Below are positions 1 through 6,965 of a DNA stretch of 15,376 nt, one piece after another (the stretch's first letter is position 1; each line of letters starts with the position of its first letter). The translations under genes and the position numbers were made by a program. The DNA comes from an uncultured Prevotellaceae bacterium. Lineage in GTDB: Bacteria; Bacteroidota; Bacteroidia; Bacteroidales; Muribaculaceae. The notes beneath the pieces are model-generated. The model was not told the origin of the DNA, did no database searches, and worked only from the letters and a program-made list of their open reading frames with translations. The stretch is from the NCBI GenBank assembly GCA_946055125.1, contig CAMGFF010000021.1, forward strand, positions 1 to 15,376, given 5' to 3'.

Positions 1-4
1 ACAC

Positions 5-47
5 GAAAATAGGAGATAAACACCCTATGATTAGTGTTTACCTCCTA
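5..47 (-). terminator. Intrinsic terminator of ssrA
   Basis: On the minus strand, directly after the tmRNA 3' end, a 14-bp stem (arms at 34-47 and 10-23, with one G-T pair) closes a 10-nt loop and is followed by TTTT at 6-9. This is a standard Rho-independent terminator, placed about 7 nt beyond the CCA end of the tmRNA. Confidence 0.9.
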
Positions 48-53
48 CTCGAT

Positions 54-452
54 TGGTGGAGGTGGAGGGGTTTGAACCCTCGTCCAAACGCGGAACCAAT
101 GGGCTTTCTACATGCTTAGTCGTGACTTGGTTGTCGGCAACAGGCAGGATCTCGACTACCAACCTGAAACTTATCCTCTAAGTCTCGACCCGCAACCGAG
201 GAGCATGCGGGTCTATTTCCGAATTTCTTAGCACCACCTTGTCGAAACGTCTCGGAACGGGGCAATCGGGTGATGTCTTGTCTCGGGCCACTGTGGCCGA
301 GATTAAGCTGATCTACTGTACTTCAATCAAGCAGCAAGAGCGTAGTTATTTTCGCCAGTTAAATTTTTGATGTCGGAGATTAAAGAGCATAGCCATCATC
401 GCTCTGCATGCTTACACACCGCTTCTACACGCTGTCAAAGCCATTCACCCCC
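54..452 (-). ncRNA. ssrA: Transfer-messenger RNA (tmRNA, ssrA)
   Basis: tmRNA rescues ribosomes stalled on broken mRNAs and tags the unfinished protein for proteolysis. The 5' end GGGGGTG (446-452) pairs with the 3' CACCTCC (58-64) as a 7-bp tRNA-like acceptor stem with one G-T pair, followed by discriminator A and an encoded CCA (54-56). The T-arm sequence GGTTCAAACCC lies just before the 3' end. The internal tag reading frame encodes GENNYALAA, the tag form known from Porphyromonas and close to that of Bacteroides. The length is 399 nt, and the molecule is one piece, not permuted. It has its own promoter and terminator. Identification is essentially certain, and both ends are fixed by the acceptor stem. 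Confidence 0.97.
327..356 (-). other. tmRNA proteolysis-tag reading frame
   Basis: Reading on the minus strand from the resume codon GGC (354-356), the frame encodes GENNYALAA and ends with TGA (327-329). The hydrophobic ALAA end is the usual degradation signal read by ClpXP-type proteases. The resume codon is glycine, as in other Bacteroidetes. Confidence 0.93.
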
Positions 453-471
453 ATTGTGCGAATTGTGGCTG

Positions 472-502
472 CAAAGATATGGTGAATTTTGGGGATGACA
501 AA
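472..502 (-). promoter_or_regulatory. Bacteroidetes-type promoter of ssrA
   Basis: A perfect -7 element TATCTTTG (472-479) lies 19 nt from a perfect -33 element TTTG (499-502), matching the Bacteroidetes primary sigma consensus TTTG-N19-21-TAnnTTTG. The -7 box ends 19 nt before the mature tmRNA 5' end, leaving a short leader for RNase P to remove. The -33 box lies only 11 nt beyond the umuC stop codon. Confidence 0.9.
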
Positions 503-513
503 GTTAAAAATGC

Positions 514-1782
514 TTAAATCTTCACTGTGAGAATTTCGTTGATGTCGGTGAGGTAGTTTTGGCTGCGGTGCTCGCACTTCACTCGCCATGGGCTGTGGGA
601 GTTGCCTTCCACGGCGAGGCGCAGGCTTCGTGGGCCGTAGCGGTGGTTGAGAGTGTCGATTGTGGCCATGAGGGAGGCGCGTTCGGGGCGGTTGTTCACG
701 GTGTCGAAGATGTGCAGCTGCCGGGGTGTGGCCGGGGTGATTTCGGTGAGTTCCACGCCGGCTTTTTTGTAGAGCACGCCGGGGAGGAAGAGGCTGCGGA
801 GAATGCGTAGTGCGGCGGTGGTTATTTCCATGGTGTCGGCTGTGGCTACGGGGAGGCGCACGGTGTCGAATCCCACGTGCTGCTGCAGGTCGTCGCGGAA
901 GCGGTTGCTCATGACGAACACGGTGACTTGGTGTGCGAGCGAGAGCTGTCCGCGCAGAGTGGAGGCGCAGCTTGCTGCGAAGTGGGCGATTGACTCGCTG
1001 AGGGTGTCGATGTCGCCAATCATGTGACCGAAGCTGCGGCTGGTGCGAATGGTCTGCCGGCGCAGGATTTCGGAGGTGTCGATGCAGGGATGCCCGTTGA
1101 GCTCGAGCCATGTGCGGTAGCCTGGCAGGTGGAAGTTGGAGCGCACCCAGTGGGCGGGTTTGTCGGCGAGTTGCAGGGGCGACTGCACGCCGAGGTAGGC
1201 GAGGTGGGCGAGGGTGCTGCGGCCTATTCCCCAGATGTCGTCGAGCGAGGCGAGGCTTAGGGCTTTTCGGCGCTTTGCGTCGGAGTCGATGAGGCACACT
1301 GAGTGGTAGCCTGGGTATTTTTTTGCGAATTTGCTGCCTATTTTGGCGAGGGTCTTTGAGGGTGCGATGCCCACGCTCACGGGAATGTCGGTGAACCGGC
1401 GCACTCGCATTGCCACTTCGCGCATGAAGGTTTCGGGCGAGGCGATACGGCTGTAGCAGTCGAGGTAGCAGAAGCTCTCGTCGATGCTGTAGTTTTCCAC
1501 GTGGGCCACGCTCTTGCGCAGGATAGAGGTTACGCGGCGCGACATTGCGGCGTAGAGTGGCATGTTGCCCGAGAAGATGTGCACATGGTGTGCGTCGACG
1601 ATGTCGCGCACCTTGAAGATTGGGGTTCCGCGGCTGAGGCCGAGGGCTTTGGCCTCGGGGGTGAGGGCCACGATGCAGCCGTCGTTGCTCGACAGCACGC
1701 ACATGGGCTTGCCGTTGAGGCCAGGGTGGAACACTTTTTCCACCGAGCAGAAGAAACTGTTGCAATCTACGAGGGCGACCAT
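514..1782 (-). CDS. umuC: DNA polymerase V catalytic subunit UmuC
   Basis: Y-family translesion DNA polymerase, which with processed UmuD copies across damaged bases with low fidelity. The 422-aa protein has the family length. Residues 1-15 hold the first metal-binding Asp (D6) and a steric-gate region with F10/F11. The SIDE motif is at 99-102, with catalytic D101 and E102. The palm and fingers run to about 190, with a helix-hairpin-helix-like region around 180-200 and the little finger at about 240-350. A clamp-binding motif QLHIF lies at 355-359, matching the position of QLNLF in E. coli UmuC. The last ~50 residues resemble the DUF4113 tail common in UmuC. It starts at ATG, 63 nt downstream of the umuD stop codon, so the two are probably co-transcribed. 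No terminator is seen between umuC and ssrA. Confidence 0.96.
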   Translation of the reverse strand: MVALVDCNSFFCSVEKVFHPGLNGKPMCVLSSNDGCIVALTPEAKALGLSRGTPIFKVRDIVDAHHVHIFSGNMPLYAAMSRRVTSILRKSVAHVENYSIDESFCYLDCYSRIASPETFMREVAMRVRRFTDIPVSVGIAPSKTLAKIGSKFAKKYPGYHSVCLIDSDAKRRKALSLASLDDIWGIGRSTLAHLAYLGVQSPLQLADKPAHWVRSNFHLPGYRTWLELNGHPCIDTSEILRRQTIRTSRSFGHMIGDIDTLSESIAHFAASCASTLRGQLSLAHQVTVFVMSNRFRDDLQQHVGFDTVRLPVATADTMEITTAALRILRSLFLPGVLYKKAGVELTEITPATPRQLHIFDTVNNRPERASLMATIDTLNHRYGPRSLRLAVEGNSHSPWRVKCEHRSQNYLTDINEILTVKI

Positions 1783-1793
1783 TATTTATTATA

Positions 1794-1821
1794 GGTAAGA
1801 GGTAAGAGGTAAGGGGTAAGG
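1794..1821. repeat. Four tandem 7-bp repeats between umuD and umuC
   Basis: On the plus strand there are four consecutive heptamers, GGTAAGA twice then GGTAAGG twice, followed by more G-rich sequence to about 1841. The array fills most of the 63-nt gap between the umuD stop and the umuC start, so on the mRNA it is a pyrimidine-rich stretch just upstream of the umuC start codon. No protein is encoded here. Confidence 0.8.
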
Positions 1822-1845
1822 GGGGAGAGTGGGGAGAGGGGTGCG

Positions 1846-2454
1846 TCAGGCGCGGGGGCGGTGGATTATGTAGGTCACTACGCCCCACACGTTGAAGCTG
1901 TCGCCGGGGGTGATGGCTATCTCGGGGAAGTCGGGGTTGGCAGGCACGAGGTAGCCTTGGCCGTTGCGTGTGTGTACATATTTTATTGTGTATTCGCCGT
2001 TTAGTTCACACAGGGCCACTTCGTGCTGCGAGGGGTTGCGGTTGCTTTTGTCCACGATAAGGAGGTCGCCCGAGTGGATGTCGGCATCGATCATTGAGTT
2101 TCCTTCCACGCGAATGAGGTAGGAGGCTTCGGGGTTGGGGCAGAGCATGCGCAGCAGCTCGATGTCCTGGGCCAGCTCGTCGTTGTCGAGCGGAATAGGG
2201 AAACCGGCCACCACGCTTATGTCGAAGTAGGGGAGATGCAGAGGCTTCACCCGGTCGGCGTGATACACGGTGCCTAAGGGCTGCATCGTGAGTGCGGTGG
2301 TGATGCAGTCGTTGATGAATTTTGACTTGTTGTCGCTTCGGTCGATGGCCTGTGCCACACTGCCGCCGGCGCGGAAGGCATAGAGGTGGCTGTCGGTGCG
2401 CGGGCGCCCGGCACCCGGCCGGCGTCCGCCATGATTGCATTTTGCGTTGTCCAT
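1846..2454 (-). CDS. umuD: UmuD-like S24 peptidase with N-terminal DNA-binding-like extension
   Basis: Polymerase V accessory subunit, activated by RecA-stimulated self-cleavage. The C-terminal part is a LexA/UmuD S24 peptidase domain: predicted cleavage at A83-G84 (motif VVAGFP), nucleophile Ser120 (EGNSM) and general base Lys158 (YTIKY). The 36-residue spacing from cleavage site to Ser equals that of E. coli UmuD. The protein has 202 aa, whereas E. coli UmuD has 139. The extra N-terminus has a basic GRRPGAGRPR segment (residues 10-19), then a short strand-like stretch (23-29) and a helix-rich stretch (32-56) that resembles a ribbon-helix-helix fold. The UmuD identity is secure; the DNA-binding role of the extension is inference. 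The only in-frame ATG before the peptidase domain, apart from M57, is at 2454. The gene is paired with umuC. Confidence 0.93.
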   Translation of the reverse strand: MDNAKCNHGGRRPGAGRPRTDSHLYAFRAGGSVAQAIDRSDNKSKFINDCITTALTMQPLGTVYHADRVKPLHLPYFDISVVAGFPIPLDNDELAQDIELLRMLCPNPEASYLIRVEGNSMIDADIHSGDLLIVDKSNRNPSQHEVALCELNGEYTIKYVHTRNGQGYLVPANPDFPEIAITPGDSFNVWGVVTYIIHRPRA

Positions 2455-2458
2455 GGTG

Positions 2459-2466
2459 CAAAGGTA
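2459..2466 (-). promoter_or_regulatory. -7 promoter element of umuDC
   Basis: TACCTTTG on the minus strand is a perfect match to TAnnTTTG. It ends 4 nt before the umuD ATG, so transcription would begin at or almost at the start codon. There is no good TTTG -33 box at the expected spacing, as would fit a regulated or weak promoter. Confidence 0.65.
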
Positions 2467-2476
2467 GCAAAAAAAC

Positions 2477-2501
2477 TTGAAATCAGTATAACGTTTTTCA
2501 A
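2477..2501. promoter_or_regulatory. Candidate operator upstream of umuD
   Basis: A 25-bp imperfect inverted repeat has outer arms TTGAAA and TTTCAA and a partly symmetric centre. It covers the place where the -33 element of the umuD promoter would be, so a protein bound here could block transcription. The binding protein is unknown; the UmuD N-terminal extension is one candidate. The sequence is AT-rich, so chance symmetry is possible. Confidence 0.35.
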
Positions 2502-2524
2502 AAAAAACGAGGTGGGCAGGTGCG

Positions 2525-2558
2525 AAAAAAATCCCGGAGTGGCAATGCCATTCCGGGA
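2525..2558 (-). terminator. Intrinsic terminator after prs
   Basis: On the minus strand, 23 nt after the prs stop codon, arms TCCCGGA and TCCGGGA extend inward through TGGC/GCCA (one mismatch) to a 3-nt loop. Seven T residues (2525-2531) follow. It separates prs from umuDC. Confidence 0.93.
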
Positions 2559-2581
2559 CTGATGGGTATTTGTGCGCAGTG

Positions 2582-3526
2582 TTACTTGATGAGGTACTGC
2601 GAGCTGATAGAGCGGTTCTCGTGCACTCGGCGGATAGTGTCGGCGAAGAGGCTTGCTATGCTGAGGATTGTCGCCTTCTTGCAGTCCTTGTTGAGCGGAA
2701 TGCTGTTGGAGAAAATCATCTCAGTGAGGGCGCTCTCGTCGATTCGCTGCGCTGCGGGGTCGCTCATGATGGCGTGCGATGCGAGCGCGCGCACCGAGCG
2801 GGCTCCGTTCTCCTTCATGAGGTTGGCCGCCTTGCAGATGGTTCCGGCGGTGTCGACCATGTCGTCGACGAGGATTACGTCTTTGTCCTTCACGTCGCCG
2901 ATGATGGTCATGTTCTCAACCACATTGGCCTTGGCGCGCTGCTTGTGGCAGAGCACGAGAGGCGTGTTGAGATACTTGGCATAGGAGTTGGCGCGCTTTG
3001 CGCCGCCCACGTCGGGCGAGGCAATCACGATGTCCTTGAGGTTGAGCGACTGGATGTAGGGGATAAAGCACGAGGAAGCGTAGAGGTGGTCTACGGGCAC
3101 GTTGAAGAAACCTTGAATCTGGTCGGCATGTAGGTCCATGGTGATGAGGCGGTCGATACCGGCGGTGCTGAGCAGGTCGGCAACGAGCTTAGAGGCAATC
3201 GACACGCGCGGCTTGTCCTTGCGGTCCTGGCGGGCCCAGCCGAAGTAGGGGACAACGGCGATAATCGACTTGGCCGAGGCGCGCTTGGCTGCGTCGATCA
3301 TGAGGAGGAGCTCCATGAGATTGTCGCAGTTGGGGAAAGTCGATTGGATTAGATAGACTTCACATCCGCGGATTGACTCCTCGAATGATACTTCAAATTC
3401 ACCATCGGCAAAACGCTGAATGTTCATTTTGCCAAGTTCAACACCAAGTTCTTGGCAGATTTGCTCGGCTAAATACTGAGATTTAGTGCCTGAGAAAACC
3501 TTGAATGGAGTTACTGAGTCACACAT
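2582..3526 (-). CDS. prs: Ribose-phosphate pyrophosphokinase
   Basis: Cytosolic enzyme that makes PRPP from ribose 5-phosphate and ATP, feeding purine, pyrimidine, NAD, histidine and tryptophan synthesis. The 314-aa protein is the normal class I length. Visible motifs: the flexible ATP-binding loop RQDRK (99-103), the catalytic DLHADQIQGFF segment (131-141, His133), PDVGGAKR (171-178), and the PRPP-binding loop VDDMVDTAGT (220-229). It starts at ATG; a -7 promoter element lies 37 nt upstream and a strong terminator follows, so it can be a single-gene transcript. The GH13 gene upstream ends 92 nt away with no terminator of its own, so read-through from that operon is also possible. Nothing unusual in the protein. 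Confidence 0.98.
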   Translation of the reverse strand: MCDSVTPFKVFSGTKSQYLAEQICQELGVELGKMNIQRFADGEFEVSFEESIRGCEVYLIQSTFPNCDNLMELLLMIDAAKRASAKSIIAVVPYFGWARQDRKDKPRVSIASKLVADLLSTAGIDRLITMDLHADQIQGFFNVPVDHLYASSCFIPYIQSLNLKDIVIASPDVGGAKRANSYAKYLNTPLVLCHKQRAKANVVENMTIIGDVKDKDVILVDDMVDTAGTICKAANLMKENGARSVRALASHAIMSDPAAQRIDESALTEMIFSNSIPLNKDCKKATILSIASLFADTIRRVHENRSISSQYLIK

Positions 3527-3563
3527 AATGTTTTTATGTAGATAGGCTTTTGAAATTTTTTTG

Positions 3564-3571
3564 CAAAGTTA
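3564..3571 (-). promoter_or_regulatory. -7 promoter element of prs
   Basis: TAACTTTG on the minus strand is a perfect TAnnTTTG match, placed 37 nt before the prs ATG. This gives a leader of roughly 30 nt. The -33 region has no clear TTTG. Confidence 0.65.
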
Positions 3572-3618
3572 CGAATTTTTATGGAAAATACTATCACTTT
3601 GCCCTATAAATTTACTTC

Positions 3619-5355
3619 TCACTTGGCGCTTTTGCTCTTTGCGCGTGGGCGGCGCAGGGGGGTAAGCTTCCAGATTACGGCACCGTGGGGTGCGATGTCG
3701 GTGTGGAATGGGGTGTCGGCCTGGAGTGTGGCGGTGGTGCTTTGCCCGCTGAGCAGGTCCACGGCGTTAACCTCGCCCTGCTTTATGCCGAGGCACTCAA
3801 AGGCGTGGATGGGAATGTTGATGTCGATGCTGCACGGCACGTTGTCGAAGTTGACGGCGATGAGCAGGGTTTCGTTCTTGTGGCTTCGCAGGTAGGTGAA
3901 CTGGCGGTGTGGGTTGAGGTTGCCATAGTTCACATACATGAGGTCGAAGAAACTTCCCCGGGCAATGGCCTGCTCGTTGTTGCAGAGGAGGAGCACACGC
4001 TGGTAGGTGTGCCGCAGGTCGGTTTCGAAGCGTGAGAGGTGCTCGTCGTTGCACAGGCCGTGGTTGTACCAGCGGCGCACGGTGGGGATGCTCCAGTAGT
4101 CGAAGATTGTGGTGCGGCCGTCGCGACCGCTGAATCCCTCGGAGTCGATTGCGCGCTCGCCGAGTTCCTGGCCTTGATAGATCATCATTGGCCCGGTGGA
4201 AATGGTGGCGCTCACCACGAGCGAGGGGAGCACGAGCGATGCATCGCCGGCATATTGCCACGAGGCGAAGCGCTGCTCGTCGTGGTTCTCGAGGAAGTTG
4301 AGCATGTGGCCGGCTATGCCGTCGACCGTCTGCCAGCAGCTGGTGAGGCATGCAGCCGACACGTTGTTGCACTGAATGCCGCGCAGGGTGTCGTAGAGGT
4401 TCACTTTGTCGTAGAGGTAGTCGAAGTGGCCGTTGTAGATGTAGTCGCGGTAGAGGCTCACGTCGTAGATTTCGGCGATGAACACCACATGTGGGTATTT
4501 CTCCTTCACCATTGGCACGGCCCATTTCCAGAACTCCACGGGCACCATGTGTGCCATGTCGCAGCGGAAACCGTCGATGCCCTTCGAGCACCAGTAGCGC
4601 AGGATGTGGAGCATCTTGAACCATGTGGAGGGGGTGGGGGAGAAGTGGCGTGAGCCGTTGCCATAGTCCACGCCATAGTTGAGCTTTGCGGTCTCATACC
4701 AGTCGTTGCGGCCGGGGAATGCGGTGAAGCAGTCGTTGCCGGTGGCCTTGGCGGGGAACTCGCGGTAGGCGTTGTCGCCCTCGCCGAGATACACGTCGTG
4801 TGGGGCGAACTGCTGGCGGGGAATATAGTAGAAGTTGTTGCGGGGAGAGAAGTGGAATGAGGTGTCGTCGCCCTCGCCGAGGTCTTCGATGCCGGCGGGC
4901 TTGGCGTCGGAGTGATACTGGCGGGCCACATGGTTGGGCACGAAGTCGATAATCACCTTCATTCCGGCATCGTGGGTGCGCTTCACCAGGGCTTCAAATT
5001 CGGCGATACGGCCGGGTACGTCGACGGCGATGTCGGGGTCCACGTCGTAGTAGTCCTTTATGGCGTAGGGCGAGCCTGCGTTTCCCTTCACTATGCAGGG
5101 GTTGTCGGGCGGTGTTATGCCGCAGGCCGAGTAATTGGTGGCGGTGGCGTGCTCAATCACGCCTGTGTACCACACATGGGTCACGCCCAGGTCCTTTATT
5201 TTGGAGAGAACAAACTCGTTGATGTCGTTCATTTTCCCGACGCCATTCTGCTCAATGGTGCCAAATGGCACGCAGGAGTCGCAGGTGTTGGTGAATAGGC
5301 GTGGGAAAAGTTGGTAGATGACCGGCTTGGTCGTTTGCTGATTGGTGGGAGCCAT
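3619..5355 (-). CDS. GH13-family alpha-amylase-type glycoside hydrolase
   Basis: Predicted to cleave or transfer alpha-glucosidic bonds in starch- or glycogen-like glucans. The 578-aa protein holds the GH13 conserved regions: DFVPNH (137-142), GFRCD with nucleophile Asp266, AEIYD with acid/base Glu295, and NHD with transition-state Asp359. Residues about 12-425 form the barrel, and a C-terminal beta domain runs to about 565, ending in a basic RRPRAKSKSAK tail. There is no signal peptide, so it is probably cytoplasmic and not part of the outer-membrane Sus machinery. ATG at 5355 is chosen; it sits 2 nt after the patatin stop, indicating translational coupling. A TTG at 5361 would add two residues and overlap that stop. 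Exact substrate and GH13 subfamily cannot be told from the sequence alone. Confidence 0.93.
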   Translation of the reverse strand: MAPTNQQTTKPVIYQLFPRLFTNTCDSCVPFGTIEQNGVGKMNDINEFVLSKIKDLGVTHVWYTGVIEHATATNYSACGITPPDNPCIVKGNAGSPYAIKDYYDVDPDIAVDVPGRIAEFEALVKRTHDAGMKVIIDFVPNHVARQYHSDAKPAGIEDLGEGDDTSFHFSPRNNFYYIPRQQFAPHDVYLGEGDNAYREFPAKATGNDCFTAFPGRNDWYETAKLNYGVDYGNGSRHFSPTPSTWFKMLHILRYWCSKGIDGFRCDMAHMVPVEFWKWAVPMVKEKYPHVVFIAEIYDVSLYRDYIYNGHFDYLYDKVNLYDTLRGIQCNNVSAACLTSCWQTVDGIAGHMLNFLENHDEQRFASWQYAGDASLVLPSLVVSATISTGPMMIYQGQELGERAIDSEGFSGRDGRTTIFDYWSIPTVRRWYNHGLCNDEHLSRFETDLRHTYQRVLLLCNNEQAIARGSFFDLMYVNYGNLNPHRQFTYLRSHKNETLLIAVNFDNVPCSIDINIPIHAFECLGIKQGEVNAVDLLSGQSTTATLQADTPFHTDIAPHGAVIWKLTPLRRPRAKSKSAK

Positions 5356-5357
5356 TG

Positions 5358-6152
5358 TCAAGTGTTCTGTAAGTTATGCAGTTTTAATATTTTTAATGTT
5401 TCGTCATATCCTTTCTCGGCGATTTCCCACATGGCCTTGATACCGAAGACCTTGTGGTGGGCGATGCTGTCCATGTTCACGATGATGTCGCACAGAGCCT
5501 TGTCGGCGTCGAGGTTGCTTCGGGAGATCATCTTGTAGCTGCGGTGTGCCACCTCGAGGATTGAGGGCTTGAACTTCTCCTCGTGCACGAAAGGGCTCAC
5601 GTCGATGCCTATGAGTGTGTCGCACCGGTGCCTGATTGCGGCCGAGGGGAGGTTGTGCATCACTCCTCCATCCACATAGTAGTTCCCATCGATTCTCACG
5701 GGTGAGAACACGATGGGGATACTGCACGAGGCGGCCACGCGCTCGGCTATTGCCCCGGTGGAGAACTCCTCATAGCAGCAGCGGCTCAGGTTGGTGGCGC
5801 ACACCATGGTGGGGATGCTGAGGTCCTCGAGGCTCGCCACGGGGATAGCCTTGCGCAGGAAGCGGATGAAGCGCGTCATCTTGAAGAACCCGTCCTTGGG
5901 CACGGCAAGCTCGGCGAGGTCGTTGAACGACTTGTCGGCAAAGGCACGCATCATGTCGTCGGGCGACAGTCCGGCGGCATACATGCAGGCAATCACGCTG
6001 CCGGCGCTCACGCCTGCAATCACCTGTGGCCGCAGGCCGCACTCCTCCAAGGCACGCAGTGCGCCCACGTGGGCAAAGCCACGGGCGCCTCCTCCGCTCA
6101 GCGCCAGGCCAAGGGAGCAGCGAGTGGTGGTGAAGCCTTCTTGGTGTGTCAT
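5358..6152 (-). CDS. Patatin-like phospholipase
   Basis: Predicted lipid acyl hydrolase with a Ser-Asp dyad. The 264-aa protein starts with the glycine-rich oxyanion loop SGGGARG (19-25), followed by the nucleophile elbow GVSAG with Ser49 (47-51), and the DGG motif with catalytic Asp161 (161-163). It has no signal peptide or membrane segment and is short, like the RssA/YchK-type cytosolic patatins; it lacks the surface barrel domain of larger bacterial patatins. ATG at 6152 is chosen because the domain begins 15 residues later; the open frame upstream to 6341 contains no family sequence and crosses the promoter. It is the first gene of a two-gene unit with the GH13 enzyme. Substrate is unknown. 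Confidence 0.93.
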   Translation of the reverse strand: MTHQEGFTTTRCSLGLALSGGGARGFAHVGALRALEECGLRPQVIAGVSAGSVIACMYAAGLSPDDMMRAFADKSFNDLAELAVPKDGFFKMTRFIRFLRKAIPVASLEDLSIPTMVCATNLSRCCYEEFSTGAIAERVAASCSIPIVFSPVRIDGNYYVDGGVMHNLPSAAIRHRCDTLIGIDVSPFVHEEKFKPSILEVAHRSYKMISRSNLDADKALCDIIVNMDSIAHHKVFGIKAMWEIAEKGYDETLKILKLHNLQNT

Positions 6153-6180
6153 CGGTGTAGCTTTTCTTGAAAAACCACCA

Positions 6181-6188
6181 CAAAAGTA
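6181..6188 (-). promoter_or_regulatory. -7 promoter element of the patatin-GH13 unit
   Basis: TACTTTTG on the minus strand matches TAnnTTTG exactly and lies 28 nt upstream of the patatin ATG. No clear -33 TTTG is at the right spacing. It shares the 225-nt divergent region with the plus-strand promoter at 6315. Confidence 0.65.
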
Positions 6189-6314
6189 GCAATATTCTTC
6201 CAAATAGCAGTGAAATAGGCCGAAAAAAACGGAGTTTTGAGCCACTTTTTGCCTTTTGCATATTTTGTGAGGCAATGAAGTGGCAAAATATTTCGTGGAA
6301 TTGGAAATTTTGCG

Positions 6315-6322
6315 TATCTTTG
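6315..6322 (+). promoter_or_regulatory. -7 promoter element of the tsaC-led gene run
   Basis: TATCTTTG is a perfect TAnnTTTG match with a near -33 box (TTTC) 20 nt upstream. Transcription would start around 6328-6330. This rules out the GTG at 6330 as a normal start and favours the ATG at 6354 or 6378 for the first gene. Confidence 0.7.
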
Positions 6323-6377
6323 TGGGAATGTGTGGCCGCAAGGCTCACATGATATGAACACAAACCGACATAAAGAC

Positions 6378-6941
6378 ATGGAAGAAGATATAAAAATGTG
6401 CATTGAGGTGCTGCGCAAGGGTGGGCTGATACTCTATCCCACCGACACCATTTGGGGCATAGGCTGCGACGCCACCAATGCCGGAGCGGTGAGGCGCGTC
6501 TACGAGCTGAAGCGGCGTGCCGACAGCAAGGCCATGCTCGTGCTGCTCGACGACGCCTCGCGGCTTGAGCGCTACGTTGACGAAGTGCCCGATGTGGCCT
6601 ACCAGCTCATAGAGGCGGCAGTGACCCCGCTCACCATAATCTACGACCGCGGGCGCAACCTCGCCCCCGCTCTGCTCGGCGACGACGGCAGCGTGGGCGT
6701 GCGCATCACCGGCGAGGCTTTCACGCGGCAGCTGTGCCGCCGCTTCGGGCGGCCCATAGTGTCGACCTCGGCCAATGTGAGCGGAGAGCCGTCGGCGCCC
6801 ACCTTTGCCCGTGTGAGCGAAGAGATAAAGCAAGGCGTGGACTATGTGGTGCGCTACCGGCAGGACGATGAGGCCGAGGCGCGCCCCTCGGGCATAATAA
6901 AGCTCAGGGCCAATGGCGAGTTTAAGATTCTGCGCAAGTAA
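6378..6941 (+). CDS. tsaC: Threonylcarbamoyl-AMP synthase, Sua5/YrdC/YciO family
   Basis: Makes L-threonylcarbamoyladenylate from threonine, bicarbonate and ATP, the first step of the t6A37 modification of ANN-decoding tRNAs. The 187-aa protein is one YrdC domain without the Sua5 C-terminal extension. Visible motifs: YPTDTIWGIGCD (20-31), KRR (45-47) with SK (50-51), VGVRI (106-110) and STSANVSGEPS (129-139), and RPSGIIK near the end. The start at 6378 is chosen because homologous sequence begins there; ATG 6354 would add 8 residues and GTG 6330 would add 16. Because YciO paralogues share these motifs, the assignment to TsaC and not YciO is likely but not certain. It is followed after 24 nt by the glycosylphosphotransferase gene. 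Confidence 0.9.
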   Translation: MEEDIKMCIEVLRKGGLILYPTDTIWGIGCDATNAGAVRRVYELKRRADSKAMLVLLDDASRLERYVDEVPDVAYQLIEAAVTPLTIIYDRGRNLAPALLGDDGSVGVRITGEAFTRQLCRRFGRPIVSTSANVSGEPSAPTFARVSEEIKQGVDYVVRYRQDDEAEARPSGIIKLRANGEFKILRK

Positions 6942-6965
6942 CATACCCAAAACACAATAACGAAA

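Noticed and set aside
425..1888. 487-aa open frame on the minus strand overlapping umuC
   Set aside because: It is a shifted frame of umuC rich in Pro, Arg and His with no domain; it also runs into the tmRNA gene. The umuC frame has all catalytic motifs.
6153..6341. 63-residue N-terminal extension of the patatin protein
   Set aside because: It would cross the -7 promoter element at 6181-6188 and has no family sequence; the ATG at 6152 sits at the normal distance from the GGGARG motif.
6330..6377. GTG start at 6330 for the tsaC-like gene
   Set aside because: The predicted transcript starts at about 6328-6330, and the residues up to 6377 do not look like family sequence.
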